The notes under the pieces were generated by a model that saw only the letters and a list, made by a program, of their open reading frames with translations, had not been told where the DNA came from and did no database searches. Below are positions 1 to 6,761 of a DNA stretch of 9,141 nt, in pieces. Position numbers and translations under genes: made by a program. Positions within the stretch are counted from its first letter, which is position 1; every line of letters starts with the position of its first letter. This DNA comes from Methylococcaceae bacterium (lineage in GTDB: Bacteria; Pseudomonadota; Gammaproteobacteria; Methylococcales; Methylomonadaceae), in contig SXIZ01000034.1 of the NCBI GenBank assembly GCA_005779525.1, positions 1 through 9,141 on the forward strand, written 5' to 3'.

Positions 1-932
1 CGCTTAGCACACATGTTTAATAGTCTGGCTGTTCGTTCTGGGTCTGTGGTGATGGGTAATTGTTCTAAAACCTGTTCGGCAGCCTTTGGGTTATTGCATA
101 CTAACAGCATATCGCAGCCAGCACTCTGTGCGAGCTTGGCGCGTGCAGTATAATCACCAGCAATAGCCGCACCTTCCATGCTTAAGTCGTCACTGAATAT
201 CGTGCCTTTAAACTGAAGCTGTCCACGTAATATGGTTTTTAACCAAAAACTAGAAAAACCTGCAGGATGTGGATCAATTGCGCTATAGATGACATGTGCA
301 GGCATAATAGCGTCTAAGCCTTCATTAATAAGTTGTTTAAAGGGGAGTAAATCCCTTTGGTTAAGTTCAGTCATAGAGCGCGAATCCTCGGGTGATGCAG
401 TATGGGAATCTGCCGCTACGCCGCCGTGACCGGGAAAATGCTTTCCGGTGATTGCCATACCTGCTTTACGCATCCCTTTGCTGAAGGCGCTGGCGAGTTG
501 GCAGACCTCTTCAGGACGTTCACCAAATGCACGATTACCAATAACGCTCGAAATACCCGAATCTACATCTAAAACTGGAGCAAAACTAAAGTCAACGCCA
601 ACTGCCAGTAATTCAGTGGCCATCAGCCAACCTGCGGCTTCGGTTAATTCTGGGGCATTGGCATAATAATTTGCTGCGGGCAAGCGGGTAAATTGATGTT
701 GAAAGCGTTGGACGCGGCCGCCTTCTTGATCAACAGCAATTAACAGCGGGCCTTTGCGCACACTGCGCACGTGGCGGCAGAGTTCCGTGATTTGTTCGGG
801 GTCGGCGTAATTACGCGCAAACAAGATCACTGCCCCAGTATTAGGATGTTGTAACTTCTCAATCTCAATTTCACTGAGGGTTAAACCTTCTAAGTCCAGC
901 ATTACCGGACCCATCGGCAAGGGATTCTTCAT
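1..932 (-). CDS. nagZ: Beta-N-acetylhexosaminidase NagZ (glycoside hydrolase family 3), C-terminus cut by window edge
   Basis: This is the cytoplasmic GH3 enzyme that removes N-acetylglucosamine from anhydro-muropeptides during peptidoglycan recycling. The minus strand reads open for 310 codons from the ATG at 932 to the window edge. The usual length is about 330-345 residues, so only the C-terminal tip is missing. Visible family marks are MGPVMLDLEG near the N-terminus, VDQEGGRVQR (residues 68-77), KHFPGHG (164-170) followed by the DSH triplet holding the catalytic His (175-177), and SDDLSM (247-252), whose first Asp is the expected nucleophile. An in-frame stop lies just upstream at 945-947, so the start is 932 or the second ATG at 914. 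The latter gives an N-terminus beginning MGPVML, as in the E. coli protein. Neither has a clear Shine-Dalgarno sequence. The assignment is firm; the start is uncertain by six codons. Confidence 0.96.
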   Translation of the reverse strand, partial: MKNPLPMGPVMLDLEGLTLSEIEIEKLQHPNTGAVILFARNYADPEQITELCRHVRSVRKGPLLIAVDQEGGRVQRFQHQFTRLPAANYYANAPELTEAAGWLMATELLAVGVDFSFAPVLDVDSGISSVIGNRAFGERPEEVCQLASAFSKGMRKAGMAITGKHFPGHGGVAADSHTASPEDSRSMTELNQRDLLPFKQLINEGLDAIMPAHVIYSAIDPHPAGFSSFWLKTILRGQLQFKGTIFSDDLSMEGAAIAGDYTARAKLAQSAGCDMLLVCNNPKAAEQVLEQLPITTDPERTARLLNMCAK

Positions 933-948
933 TGTTGTCAGTACTTAA

Positions 949-976
949 GTGAAAAAATCATTATATAGCCTATACT
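949..976 (+). promoter_or_regulatory. Candidate sigma70 promoter for the FliL-domain gene
   Basis: On the plus strand GTGAAA (949-954) and TATACT (971-976) are 16 bases apart, matching 4/6 and 5/6 of the sigma70 consensus. The element overlaps the candidate nagZ promoter on the other strand, so the two divergent genes could compete for RNA polymerase. Motif evidence only. Confidence 0.35.
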
Positions 977-987
977 ATGTATTTTAA
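960..987 (-). promoter_or_regulatory. Candidate sigma70 promoter for nagZ
   Basis: A perfect -10 TATAAT reads on the minus strand at 965-960, with a weak -35 TTAAAA at 987-982 and a 16-base spacer. Transcription would begin about 20 bases before the nagZ start codon. This is motif matching only; the -35 is poor. Confidence 0.4.
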
Positions 988-989
988 GG
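986..989 (+). promoter_or_regulatory. Ribosome binding site favouring the GTG start at 997
   Basis: AAGG at 986-989 lies seven bases before GTG 997. It would be 19 or more bases before the in-frame ATGs at 1009 and 1012, which lack their own purine-rich site. Spacing therefore favours the GTG start. Confidence 0.5.
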
Positions 990-996
990 CATTCAC

Positions 997-1407
997 GTGG
1001 ATTTTTTTATGATGCGAAAATTATTATGCATTGGCTTATTGATGTTGCCCTTAATGGGGTGGGCAAACGAAGGCGGTGGGGAGTCGAGTGGTCCCGCTAT
1101 TGAATACATTGAGATGAAGCCCAAATTTACGGTAAATTTGGTTGAGCCCAAGAAATATCTCATGGCCAACGTACAAATCATGGTTGAGGGTGAGAAGGAA
1201 ATTGAAAAAGTTAAAAAAAATATGCCCGCCATCAAGAACGCCTTGATTATGCTGTATAGCGGTTTTTCAATTGCTGATCTACAGACGATGGAGCAACGAG
1301 AAGCGTTGCGGGTCAAAACTAAAGATGAAATTCGTAATGTGTTAGAAAAATACGCTAATAGTGACGGCTTTAGAGACGTATTTTTTACCGAGTTTTTGTT
1401 AAATTAG
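997..1407 (+). CDS. Exported FliL-domain protein, not in a flagellar operon
   Basis: The protein has 136 residues if it starts at GTG 997; ATG 1009 or 1012 would remove four or five residues. Residues 1-23 look like a secretion signal: a Lys after the start, a Leu/Met-rich core, then GWA before NEGG. A Gly/Ser-rich linker follows, and from about residue 42 a FliL-type domain. Its signs are FTVNLVEPKKYLMANVQI (44-61), a middle segment with LYSGFSIADL, and the typical ending DVFFTEFLLN. Classical FliL is a membrane-anchored stator partner at the flagellar basal body. Here the anchor seems replaced by a cleavable signal, and there is no flagellar gene in the window, so a flagellar role is not shown. 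The stop overlaps the stop of the convergent HIT gene by four bases, leaving no room for a terminator between them. Confidence 0.85.
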   Translation: MDFFMMRKLLCIGLLMLPLMGWANEGGGESSGPAIEYIEMKPKFTVNLVEPKKYLMANVQIMVEGEKEIEKVKKNMPAIKNALIMLYSGFSIADLQTMEQREALRVKTKDEIRNVLEKYANSDGFRDVFFTEFLLN

Positions 1408-1850
1408 TCTGAAGTTTTTTCTGGGGGATTAAGCGCTGGGCCAAGCTGCTGCTTGACTTCCTCTATGCGTTGCTCGAGCAGCGTTGCACTGTAAGCTTGC
1501 ATGCTACTTAGCCCCCAAATGGGCTTAGGCCATGCAATATCTGTTTGATAGCGCACCACGTGATGAAGATGCAGCTGAGGAACTACATTTCCGATAGCTG
1601 CGATATTCAGCTTATCTGCTTTAAATAGCCGCGCCAGTTGCTCTGCCAAAAAACTCGATTCCTTTATGAGTAGACTCTGATCTTGTGTGGTCAGTTGATA
1701 AATTTCTTGAATATTTGTCCGCTGCGGAATCAGGATAAACCACGGATATTGGCAGTCATTAATCAGGCGTAACTGGCAAAGTTCAAAGCTGCCTAGGGCG
1801 ATACTATCCATGGCTAACTGCCTATGCACGCTAAATAGTTGCTCCGACAT
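1404..1850 (-). CDS. HIT-family (histidine triad) protein
   Basis: This is a 148-residue cytoplasmic protein of the HIT superfamily, whose members are nucleotide hydrolases or transferases. The signature is NVVPQLHLHHVVRY (88-101). The triad core reads Q92-L-H94-L-H96-H-V, so the first His of the HxHxH motif is Gln and the other two are kept. The conserved block IAWPKPIWG (105-113) follows, as is usual in this proteobacterial subgroup. Its precise substrate is unknown to me. The start ATG at 1850 has a good GGAG site seven bases upstream (1861-1858). Only 25 bases separate it from the end of the RnfB-like gene, which places it last in the metG operon. The C-terminal stop shares bases with the stop of the convergent FliL-domain gene. 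Confidence 0.9.
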   Translation of the reverse strand: MSEQLFSVHRQLAMDSIALGSFELCQLRLINDCQYPWFILIPQRTNIQEIYQLTTQDQSLLIKESSFLAEQLARLFKADKLNIAAIGNVVPQLHLHHVVRYQTDIAWPKPIWGLSSMQAYSATLLEQRIEEVKQQLGPALNPPEKTSD

Positions 1851-1857
1851 GTGATTA

Positions 1858-1861
1858 CTCC
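1858..1861 (-). promoter_or_regulatory. Ribosome binding site of the HIT gene
   Basis: GGAG reads on the minus strand at 1861-1858, seven bases before the ATG at 1850. It is the clearest Shine-Dalgarno sequence of this operon and lies between the two genes. Confidence 0.6.
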
Positions 1862-1875
1862 GTCTATACTCGTGT

Positions 1876-2442
1876 TTATTTCAGTTTTAATTTGGCTAAC
1901 AGGGCTTTTTGGCGATTAGCGCGTTCTTGTTTGGCTTGTTCTGCTTGAGCAAACCGTGTTAGACGATATTCATAGCGATTTTTGGCAAGGGTAGCTAATT
2001 GCTGTTTTTGCAACAACGAAGGTTGCTGGGGAAGCGGATGCATGCTGATGCAATCCACTGGGCAAGGAGCGATACATAATTCACAGCCAGTACACTCGGC
2101 TGCAATCACTGTATGCATCAATTTCGACGCACCAACAATGGCATCTACCGGGCACGCTTGTATACATTTTACACAGCCTATGCAGGTTTCTTCATCAATG
2201 CGAGCAACGCTTTTAGGTTTAATCACCCCAAATTTAGGGTTCAATGGGAGGCTTGGGCGCCCCAGAAATGCGGCTAATTGTGCAATACCTTCATCTCCGC
2301 CTGGTGGGCATTGATTAATGTCGGCTTGCTGCTCCGAGATTGCGGTTGCATAGGGTTTACACCCCGCGTAGCCACATTGGCCACACTGGGTTTGGGGTAA
2401 AAGCTGATTAATCGCTTCAATCAATAAAGTGTCTGAGTGCAT
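1876..2442 (-). CDS. rnfB: Soluble RnfB-like ferredoxin with three Fe-S cluster motifs
   Basis: This is an electron carrier related to RnfB/RsxB. From ATG 2442 the product has 188 residues. It opens with the RnfB-type cluster motif LLPQTQCGQCGYAGCKPYA, with Cys 20, 23, 28 and 45. Two ferredoxin motifs follow: CIGCVKCIQACP (Cys 87, 90, 93, 97) and CTGCELCIAPCP (Cys 117, 120, 123, 127). A charged, probably helical tail rich in Gln, Lys and Ala ends it. Canonical RnfB has an N-terminal membrane helix, and none is visible here. No rnfA, C, D, G or E is present in the window, so membership of an Rnf complex is doubtful. The frame also opens earlier at GTG 2481, which would overlap metG by 29 bases and add 13 residues unlike RnfB. 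I prefer ATG 2442, ten bases after the metG stop and probably translationally coupled. Confidence 0.88.
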   Translation of the reverse strand: MHSDTLLIEAINQLLPQTQCGQCGYAGCKPYATAISEQQADINQCPPGGDEGIAQLAAFLGRPSLPLNPKFGVIKPKSVARIDEETCIGCVKCIQACPVDAIVGASKLMHTVIAAECTGCELCIAPCPVDCISMHPLPQQPSLLQKQQLATLAKNRYEYRLTRFAQAEQAKQERANRQKALLAKLKLK

Positions 2443-2452
2443 AAGGACAACG

Positions 2453-4477
2453 TTATTTGACGCGCATGCCTGCGGTTGCACCTAGCTCTGGAGCAATTAT
2501 CCAGATATCCTTACCGCCTGGGCCTGCGGCCAAAACCATCCCCTCAGAGACTCCAAAGCGCATTTTGCGCGGAGCTAAATTGGCAACCACTACGGTAAAC
2601 TTGCCTTCTAAATCCTCGGGGGCGTAAGCTGATTTAATGCCCGCAAAAATATTACGCGTCTCATCGCCAATATCCACGGTTAATTGCAATAATTTTTCGG
2701 CGCCCGCTACGGCCTCCGCCTTAAGGATTTTAGCGACGCGCAGATCAATTTTGGCAAAGTCGTCAAATTCAATAGTCGGGGCGATTGCTTCGCAGTGTTT
2801 GACTGCTGGCGGTGGCGTGCTCGCAGCTGCTTGCAAATCAGATTGCGAGGCACTTAGAATCGCTTGAATTTTGTCAGCTTCAACCCGTGTCATCAGTGGG
2901 GCAAACGGATTAATGCGATGTTGCAGTAAGGGGGTGGTAGCTTGCGGCCAAGCTTGCGGTGCAATATTTAAAAACTGATACGCTTGCTCAGCCAGCACCG
3001 GAAGCACAGGCTGTAAATACACAACCAATAGGCGGAATAAGTTTATGCCCATGCTGCAGACTTGTTGTAATTCGGCGTCGCGGTCTGTTTCTTTAGCGAT
3101 TACCCAGGGTTTTTTCTCATCAATATACTGATTCGCTTGATCGGCCAAAGCCATAATTTCGCGCATGGCTTTGCCAAATTCACGAGCTTCATAATATTCG
3201 GCAATTTTGCTATTGGCATCTACGAATTGCGCAAATAAATCCGGTTCCGAGCAGGTGGCCGCTAATTCACCTTCAAATCGTTTATGAATAAAGCTGCTAC
3301 AACGACTGGCAATATTGACCACTTTGCCCACTAAATCGGAATTCACCCGTTGCGTAAAATCTTCAAAATTTAAATCAATATCATCGACGCCCGCATTGAG
3401 TTTGGCGGCAAAATAATAACGTAAATATTCTGGATTTAAGTGTTCCAAATAGGTCCGCGCTTTGATGAACGTTCCTCGAGACTTGGACATTTTTTCGCCG
3501 TTGACGGTTAAAAAACCGTGGGCAAAAATTGCGCTGGGGGTACGGAACTGTGCACCGCTGAGCATGGCTGGCCAAAATAATGCGTGGAAATAGATAATAT
3601 CTTTGCCAATAAAATGATACAACTCCGTATCACTCTCCTTAGTCCAAAAAGCATCGAAATCTAAACCTTGTTTGTCGCATAAGTTTTTAAAGCTCGCCAT
3701 GTAGCCGATGGGAGCGTCTAGCCAGACATAAAAATACTTGCCGGGAGCATCGGGAATTTCAAAGCCAAAATAGGGGGCATCGCGGGAAATATCCCATTCT
3801 TGTAAGCCGTTCTCTAACCACTCACTTAATTTATTGCAGACTTCCGCTTGCAAATGGCCTGCGCTTGTCCAGGCTTGTAACATGTCAGCAAAATTGCCTA
3901 AATTAAAAAAGTAATGTACCGAATCTTTCGCAATCGGTTTTTCGCCCGATAACGCTGAGACTGGATTTTTTAAATCCGTAGGCGAGTAAGTTGCACCGCA
4001 CGCTTCACAGCTATCACCATACTGATCGGCCGCGCCACATTTGGGGCATTCGCCTTTGATAAAGCGATCCGGTAAAAACATCAATTTTATCGGGTCATAC
4101 GCTTGAGTAATGGTACGCGAATTGATATGCCCCGCATCACGTAAGCGTTTGTAAATCAAGCTGGAAAATTCACGATTCTCTTCCGAGTGCGTGCTGTGAT
4201 AATTATCGAAAGCAACGCTAAATTCAGTAAAGTCTGCTAAATGCTCTTGTGCAACCCGCGCAATCAATGTCTCTGGGCTGATATTTTCACTGTCAGCGCG
4301 TAACATAATCGGCGTGCCGTGGGTATCATCGGCGCACACATAGTAGCATTGGTGTCCGCGTTGTTTTTGAAAGCGCACCCAAATATCTGTCTGAATATAT
4401 TCAACTAAATGACCTAAATGAATTGGACCGTTGGCATAGGGAAGGGCACTGGTGACTAATATTTTTCTATTTAACAT
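2453..4477 (-). CDS. metG: Methionyl-tRNA synthetase, long form with C-terminal tRNA-binding domain
   Basis: This class I aminoacyl-tRNA synthetase attaches methionine to tRNA-Met in the cytoplasm. The protein is full length at 674 residues. In order it shows the HIGH-type motif HLGH (20-23) within PYANGPIHLGH, and the connective zinc knuckle with Cys 144, 147, 157 and 160 in CPKCGAADQYGDSCEACG. The catalytic loop KMSKS is at 329-333, followed by an anticodon-binding helical domain. From about residue 570 there is a Trbp111-like OB-fold with DLRVAKILKAE and ANLAPRKMRFGVSEGM, typical of the dimeric E. coli-type enzyme. The start ATG at 4477 has no strong Shine-Dalgarno sequence. It is first of a minus-strand operon with the RnfB-like and HIT genes and is divergent from mrp, an arrangement common for metG and mrp in gammaproteobacteria. 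Confidence 0.98.
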   Translation of the reverse strand: MLNRKILVTSALPYANGPIHLGHLVEYIQTDIWVRFQKQRGHQCYYVCADDTHGTPIMLRADSENISPETLIARVAQEHLADFTEFSVAFDNYHSTHSEENREFSSLIYKRLRDAGHINSRTITQAYDPIKLMFLPDRFIKGECPKCGAADQYGDSCEACGATYSPTDLKNPVSALSGEKPIAKDSVHYFFNLGNFADMLQAWTSAGHLQAEVCNKLSEWLENGLQEWDISRDAPYFGFEIPDAPGKYFYVWLDAPIGYMASFKNLCDKQGLDFDAFWTKESDTELYHFIGKDIIYFHALFWPAMLSGAQFRTPSAIFAHGFLTVNGEKMSKSRGTFIKARTYLEHLNPEYLRYYFAAKLNAGVDDIDLNFEDFTQRVNSDLVGKVVNIASRCSSFIHKRFEGELAATCSEPDLFAQFVDANSKIAEYYEAREFGKAMREIMALADQANQYIDEKKPWVIAKETDRDAELQQVCSMGINLFRLLVVYLQPVLPVLAEQAYQFLNIAPQAWPQATTPLLQHRINPFAPLMTRVEADKIQAILSASQSDLQAAASTPPPAVKHCEAIAPTIEFDDFAKIDLRVAKILKAEAVAGAEKLLQLTVDIGDETRNIFAGIKSAYAPEDLEGKFTVVVANLAPRKMRFGVSEGMVLAAGPGGKDIWIIAPELGATAGMRVK

Positions 4478-4715
4478 GCGATGCTACAAGTTGACAGGTT
4501 ATAAAGATCGTAAAACCTTGTATTATGTCATAAATACGCAGTGTAATTGGGCTAATTTGCATAGCTTCGAAGCGGTTAAAGGGGGCAAGCTGTGTAATGT
4601 ACAGCCCATTTCCGAGTACAATACTGGCTGCTGCGAGCTATTTAAAATTTTTCACCTAAGCTCCTGTGTAAGCGATCAGAGAGCATGTTAGGTTTCATGA
4701 TTTTCATCAAATGGA
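4478..4715. promoter_or_regulatory. Divergent metG-mrp control region with several inverted repeats
   Basis: This stretch must hold the promoters of both metG and mrp. I see no convincing -35/-10 pair at standard spacing. Isolated -10-like hexamers are TATAAC on the minus strand (4503-4498) and TACAAT on the plus strand (4617-4622). Three inverted repeats stand out: TTATG-T-CATAA (4523-4533), the perfect palindrome GCTTCGAAGC (4564-4573), and a stem-loop GCTGTG/TACAGC with a 5-base loop (4589-4605). The stem-loop can be extended past a CAA bulge by two G-C pairs. None is followed by a T-run, so they look more like operators or leader RNA structure than terminators. No tRNA or known riboswitch was recognised. 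Confidence 0.4.
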
Positions 4716-4716
4716 G
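4713..4716 (+). promoter_or_regulatory. Ribosome binding site placing the mrp start at ATG 4722
   Basis: GGAG at 4713-4716 is five bases before ATG 4722. A start at GTG 4716 would overlap this site, so the downstream ATG is preferred. Confidence 0.65.
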
Positions 4717-4721
4717 TGAAC

Positions 4722-5813
4722 ATGGCAATAATCCAAAAAGCTGAAGTACAAGCCTTGTTAGCGACGATAATCGACCCCAATAATGGCGTGGATTTAGTAG
4801 CGGGTAAAGCAATTAAAGGGGTGAGTATTGAAGATACTAAAGTAAGCGTCAGTTTGGAACTCGGCTATCCTGCTAAAACCTATCTACCCGAATTACGCGC
4901 GCAAGTCGAGTCTGTGCTTAAAGAATTGTCCGGGGTAACGGAAATCGACGTACAGATCAACGTAAACATTTTGGCGCATGCCGTACAGCAAAGCTTAAAA
5001 CCCTTACCTAATGTGAAAAACATTATCGCGGTCGCCTCTGGTAAAGGTGGGGTTGGAAAATCTACGACTTCGGTGAATTTAGCACTGGCCTTGGTGGCTG
5101 AAGGTGCGCGCGTTGGAATTCTAGATGCGGACATCTATGGCCCGAGTATTCCGACCATGTTGGGCTTATCTGGCTACCCAGAGAGTCAGGACAACAAAAC
5201 CATGCAGCCCAAAATTTCTTTTGGCGTGCAAACCAATTCCATCGGCTATTTAGTCGATCAAGGGCAAGCGATGATATGGCGTGGCCCTATGGTCACCAGT
5301 GCCTTGCAGCAATTACTGAAAGACACCAATTGGGACGATGTCGATTACCTTATTATCGATCTCCCCCCGGGCACAGGGGATATTCAGTTGACCTTAGCAC
5401 AGCAAATACCCGTGAGCGCCGCGGTGATTGTGACTACGCCGCAGGATATCGCCTTAATCGATGCGCAGCGCGGTTTAGGGATGTTTGAAAAAGTCAATAT
5501 TCCGGTATTGGGCATTATTGAAAATATGAGTATCCACATCTGCAGCAATTGTGGACATGCCGAGGCCATTTTTGGTGAAGGTGGCGGTAGTGCGATGGCA
5601 GAAAAAAATAATGTCGAATTATTAGGGGCCTTGCCCTTAGATATCAATATTCGTAAAAATGCTGATGCAGGCCGACCCACAGTCGTTGCCGATGCCGATG
5701 GACAGGCGGCAGCGATTTATCGCAGTATCGCCCGCAAGCTTGCCGCAAAATTGGCGTTACGAGGTAAAGATTACAGTAGAAAGTTTCCGAATATCGTTAT
5801 TCAGAATACTTAA
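4722..5813 (+). CDS. mrp: Iron-sulfur cluster carrier protein Mrp/ApbC (P-loop ATPase)
   Basis: This is a Mrp/NBP35-family ATPase that binds and transfers Fe-S clusters in the cytoplasm. From ATG 4722 it has 363 residues; GTG 4716 would add two. Residues of about 3-80 form the N-terminal MIP18/DUF59-like domain. The ATPase domain starts with the deviant Walker A GKGGVGKST (107-115), followed by DADIYGPSIP and the Walker B-like IIDLPPGTGD. The cluster-binding CxxC is CSNC (274-277), inside ENMSIHICSNCGHAE. These features separate it from the MinD and ParA relatives. It is divergent from metG and ends only 22 bases before the DUF1566 gene at 5836. No terminator is visible between them, so it may be co-transcribed with the three exported-protein genes, although no functional link is evident. 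Confidence 0.96.
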   Translation: MAIIQKAEVQALLATIIDPNNGVDLVAGKAIKGVSIEDTKVSVSLELGYPAKTYLPELRAQVESVLKELSGVTEIDVQINVNILAHAVQQSLKPLPNVKNIIAVASGKGGVGKSTTSVNLALALVAEGARVGILDADIYGPSIPTMLGLSGYPESQDNKTMQPKISFGVQTNSIGYLVDQGQAMIWRGPMVTSALQQLLKDTNWDDVDYLIIDLPPGTGDIQLTLAQQIPVSAAVIVTTPQDIALIDAQRGLGMFEKVNIPVLGIIENMSIHICSNCGHAEAIFGEGGGSAMAEKNNVELLGALPLDINIRKNADAGRPTVVADADGQAAAIYRSIARKLAAKLALRGKDYSRKFPNIVIQNT

Positions 5814-5835
5814 GCGCTATAAGGTCAGTTAGGCA

Positions 5836-6354
5836 GTGCCATTCAAGACGCTCCTAATGCAATTCTACGATGCAATCGGCAGGCGCTTAAAGTATCGACA
5901 GCTGCTGCTTGGATTAGGGTTGGTTGGGCTTTTAGTGGTTGGTAAGCAATTCCCGTCACCGCTGAGTGCGCCTGTGGTTTTTGTCGATCCTAGAACGCAG
6001 TTGACCTGGCAATCCTGTTCTGCAGGTATGTCGCAGCTACAGGAGCATTGTTATGGGGTCGCAGGTTTATACGATTGGCAACAAGCCCTACAGTATTGTG
6101 CGCAATTAAATGGGGGGCAAGACTGGCGATTACCCACCCGGGAGGAGCTGCTTGCTCTCGTTGATTGGCAACAACGTACGCCTGCCGTGCCTGAGGCTTT
6201 GCGTAGCGTAACTAAGAACAATGTCTACTGGAGTGCGACCACCAGTGTGGATGAGCCTGATAAAGCGTATTACGTTTCCATGTTTAGTGGCTTTAGTTAT
6301 CCTAATAAAAAAATTATCCAGGGATTTGTGCGATGCATAAAATCACGGGCTTAG
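5836..6354 (+). CDS. Membrane-anchored or exported DUF1566 (Lcl_C-like) protein, first of three paralogues
   Basis: This is a 172-residue protein of unknown function. After a basic N-terminus (RRLKYR) comes a hydrophobic segment LLLGLGLVGLLVVG (23-36) that could be an anchor or an uncleaved signal. The rest is a DUF1566/Lcl_C-type domain: TWQSC (57-61), WQQALQYC (81-88), DWRLPTREEL (96-105), YWSAT (131-135) and the terminal VRC (165-167). Cysteines 61, 72, 88 and 167 recur in the two following genes and probably form disulfides outside the cytoplasm. The start chosen is GTG 5836, with AAGG 11 bases upstream and AGG nearer. ATG 5857 would shorten it by seven residues and has no better site. 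It follows mrp by 22 bases and overlaps the next gene by 22 nt. Confidence 0.8.
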   Translation: MPFKTLLMQFYDAIGRRLKYRQLLLGLGLVGLLVVGKQFPSPLSAPVVFVDPRTQLTWQSCSAGMSQLQEHCYGVAGLYDWQQALQYCAQLNGGQDWRLPTREELLALVDWQQRTPAVPEALRSVTKNNVYWSATTSVDEPDKAYYVSMFSGFSYPNKKIIQGFVRCIKSRA

Positions 6355-6761
6355 TCGTCCTGAGTGGCATCATCTGTAGTCTCGTAGCGGATGCAAAACG
6401 GGAGGCGTTTGTCTACGACCCGGCATTGCAGCAATACTGGCAACACTGCGAAGCTGGGATGGAATATACCGGCCGAACTTGCCAGGGAAGTGTCTTAGCC
6501 TTGTCTTGGCAAAAAGCCTTGTTATATTGTGCGGCATTATCGGCAGATAAAGTTTGGCGACTCCCAACACGTGATGAGTTAATGCATTATTACGCACGCT
6601 ATGGGCAAAAGCGCTTGCATATCGTTAATTTATATTGGACCTCGACTACGGATGTTGAGCATCCAGAATTAGCGTGGTATTTAATTCCTGAATTACGTTG
6701 GGTTTATACCAATTACAAAGAACTTGATGGCTTAGTGCTATGTGTCGCAAACTCCGATTGA
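6333..6761 (+). CDS. Secreted DUF1566 (Lcl_C-like) protein, second of three paralogues
   Basis: This is a 142-residue protein of unknown function, close in layout to the preceding one. Residues 1-21 form a signal peptide with an Ala-Asp-Ala cleavage site before Lys22. The domain then shows YWQHC (35-39), C50, WQKALLYC (59-66), VWRLPTRDEL (74-83), YWTST (101-105) and a final C137 in LVLCVANSD. The four cysteines have the same spacing as in the upstream gene (11 then 16 residues between the first three). The usual final VRC is LC here. ATG 6333 lies inside the last codons of the previous gene, with AGGG (6320-6323) nine bases upstream as the ribosome binding site. It overlaps the upstream and the downstream gene by 22 nt each. 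Confidence 0.8.
   Translation: MHKITGLVVLSGIICSLVADAKREAFVYDPALQQYWQHCEAGMEYTGRTCQGSVLALSWQKALLYCAALSADKVWRLPTRDELMHYYARYGQKRLHIVNLYWTSTTDVEHPELAWYLIPELRWVYTNYKELDGLVLCVANSD

Noticed and set aside
993..1316. 107-codon frame on the minus strand
   Set aside because: Antisense shadow of the FliL-domain gene, which has a clear domain and signal peptide.
1982..2314. 110-codon frame on the plus strand, Cys-rich
   Set aside because: Antisense to the ferredoxin motifs of the RnfB-like gene; its cysteines are by-products of that sequence.
4589..4605. Stem-loop as a transcription terminator
   Set aside because: No T-run follows on either strand, and both flanking genes are divergent so neither needs a terminator here.
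4452..4691. Open frame of 79 codons on the plus strand in the metG-mrp spacer
   Set aside because: It begins inside metG in antisense, has no ribosome binding site and no recognisable composition or motif, and it covers the divergent control region.
5384..5680. 98-codon minus-strand frame within mrp
   Set aside because: Antisense shadow of the conserved Mrp ATPase domain.
6333..6761. Programmed -1 frameshifting that would fuse the three DUF1566 proteins
   Set aside because: I see no slippery heptamer in the overlaps, and the second and third genes begin with signal peptides, which only make sense at a free N-terminus.
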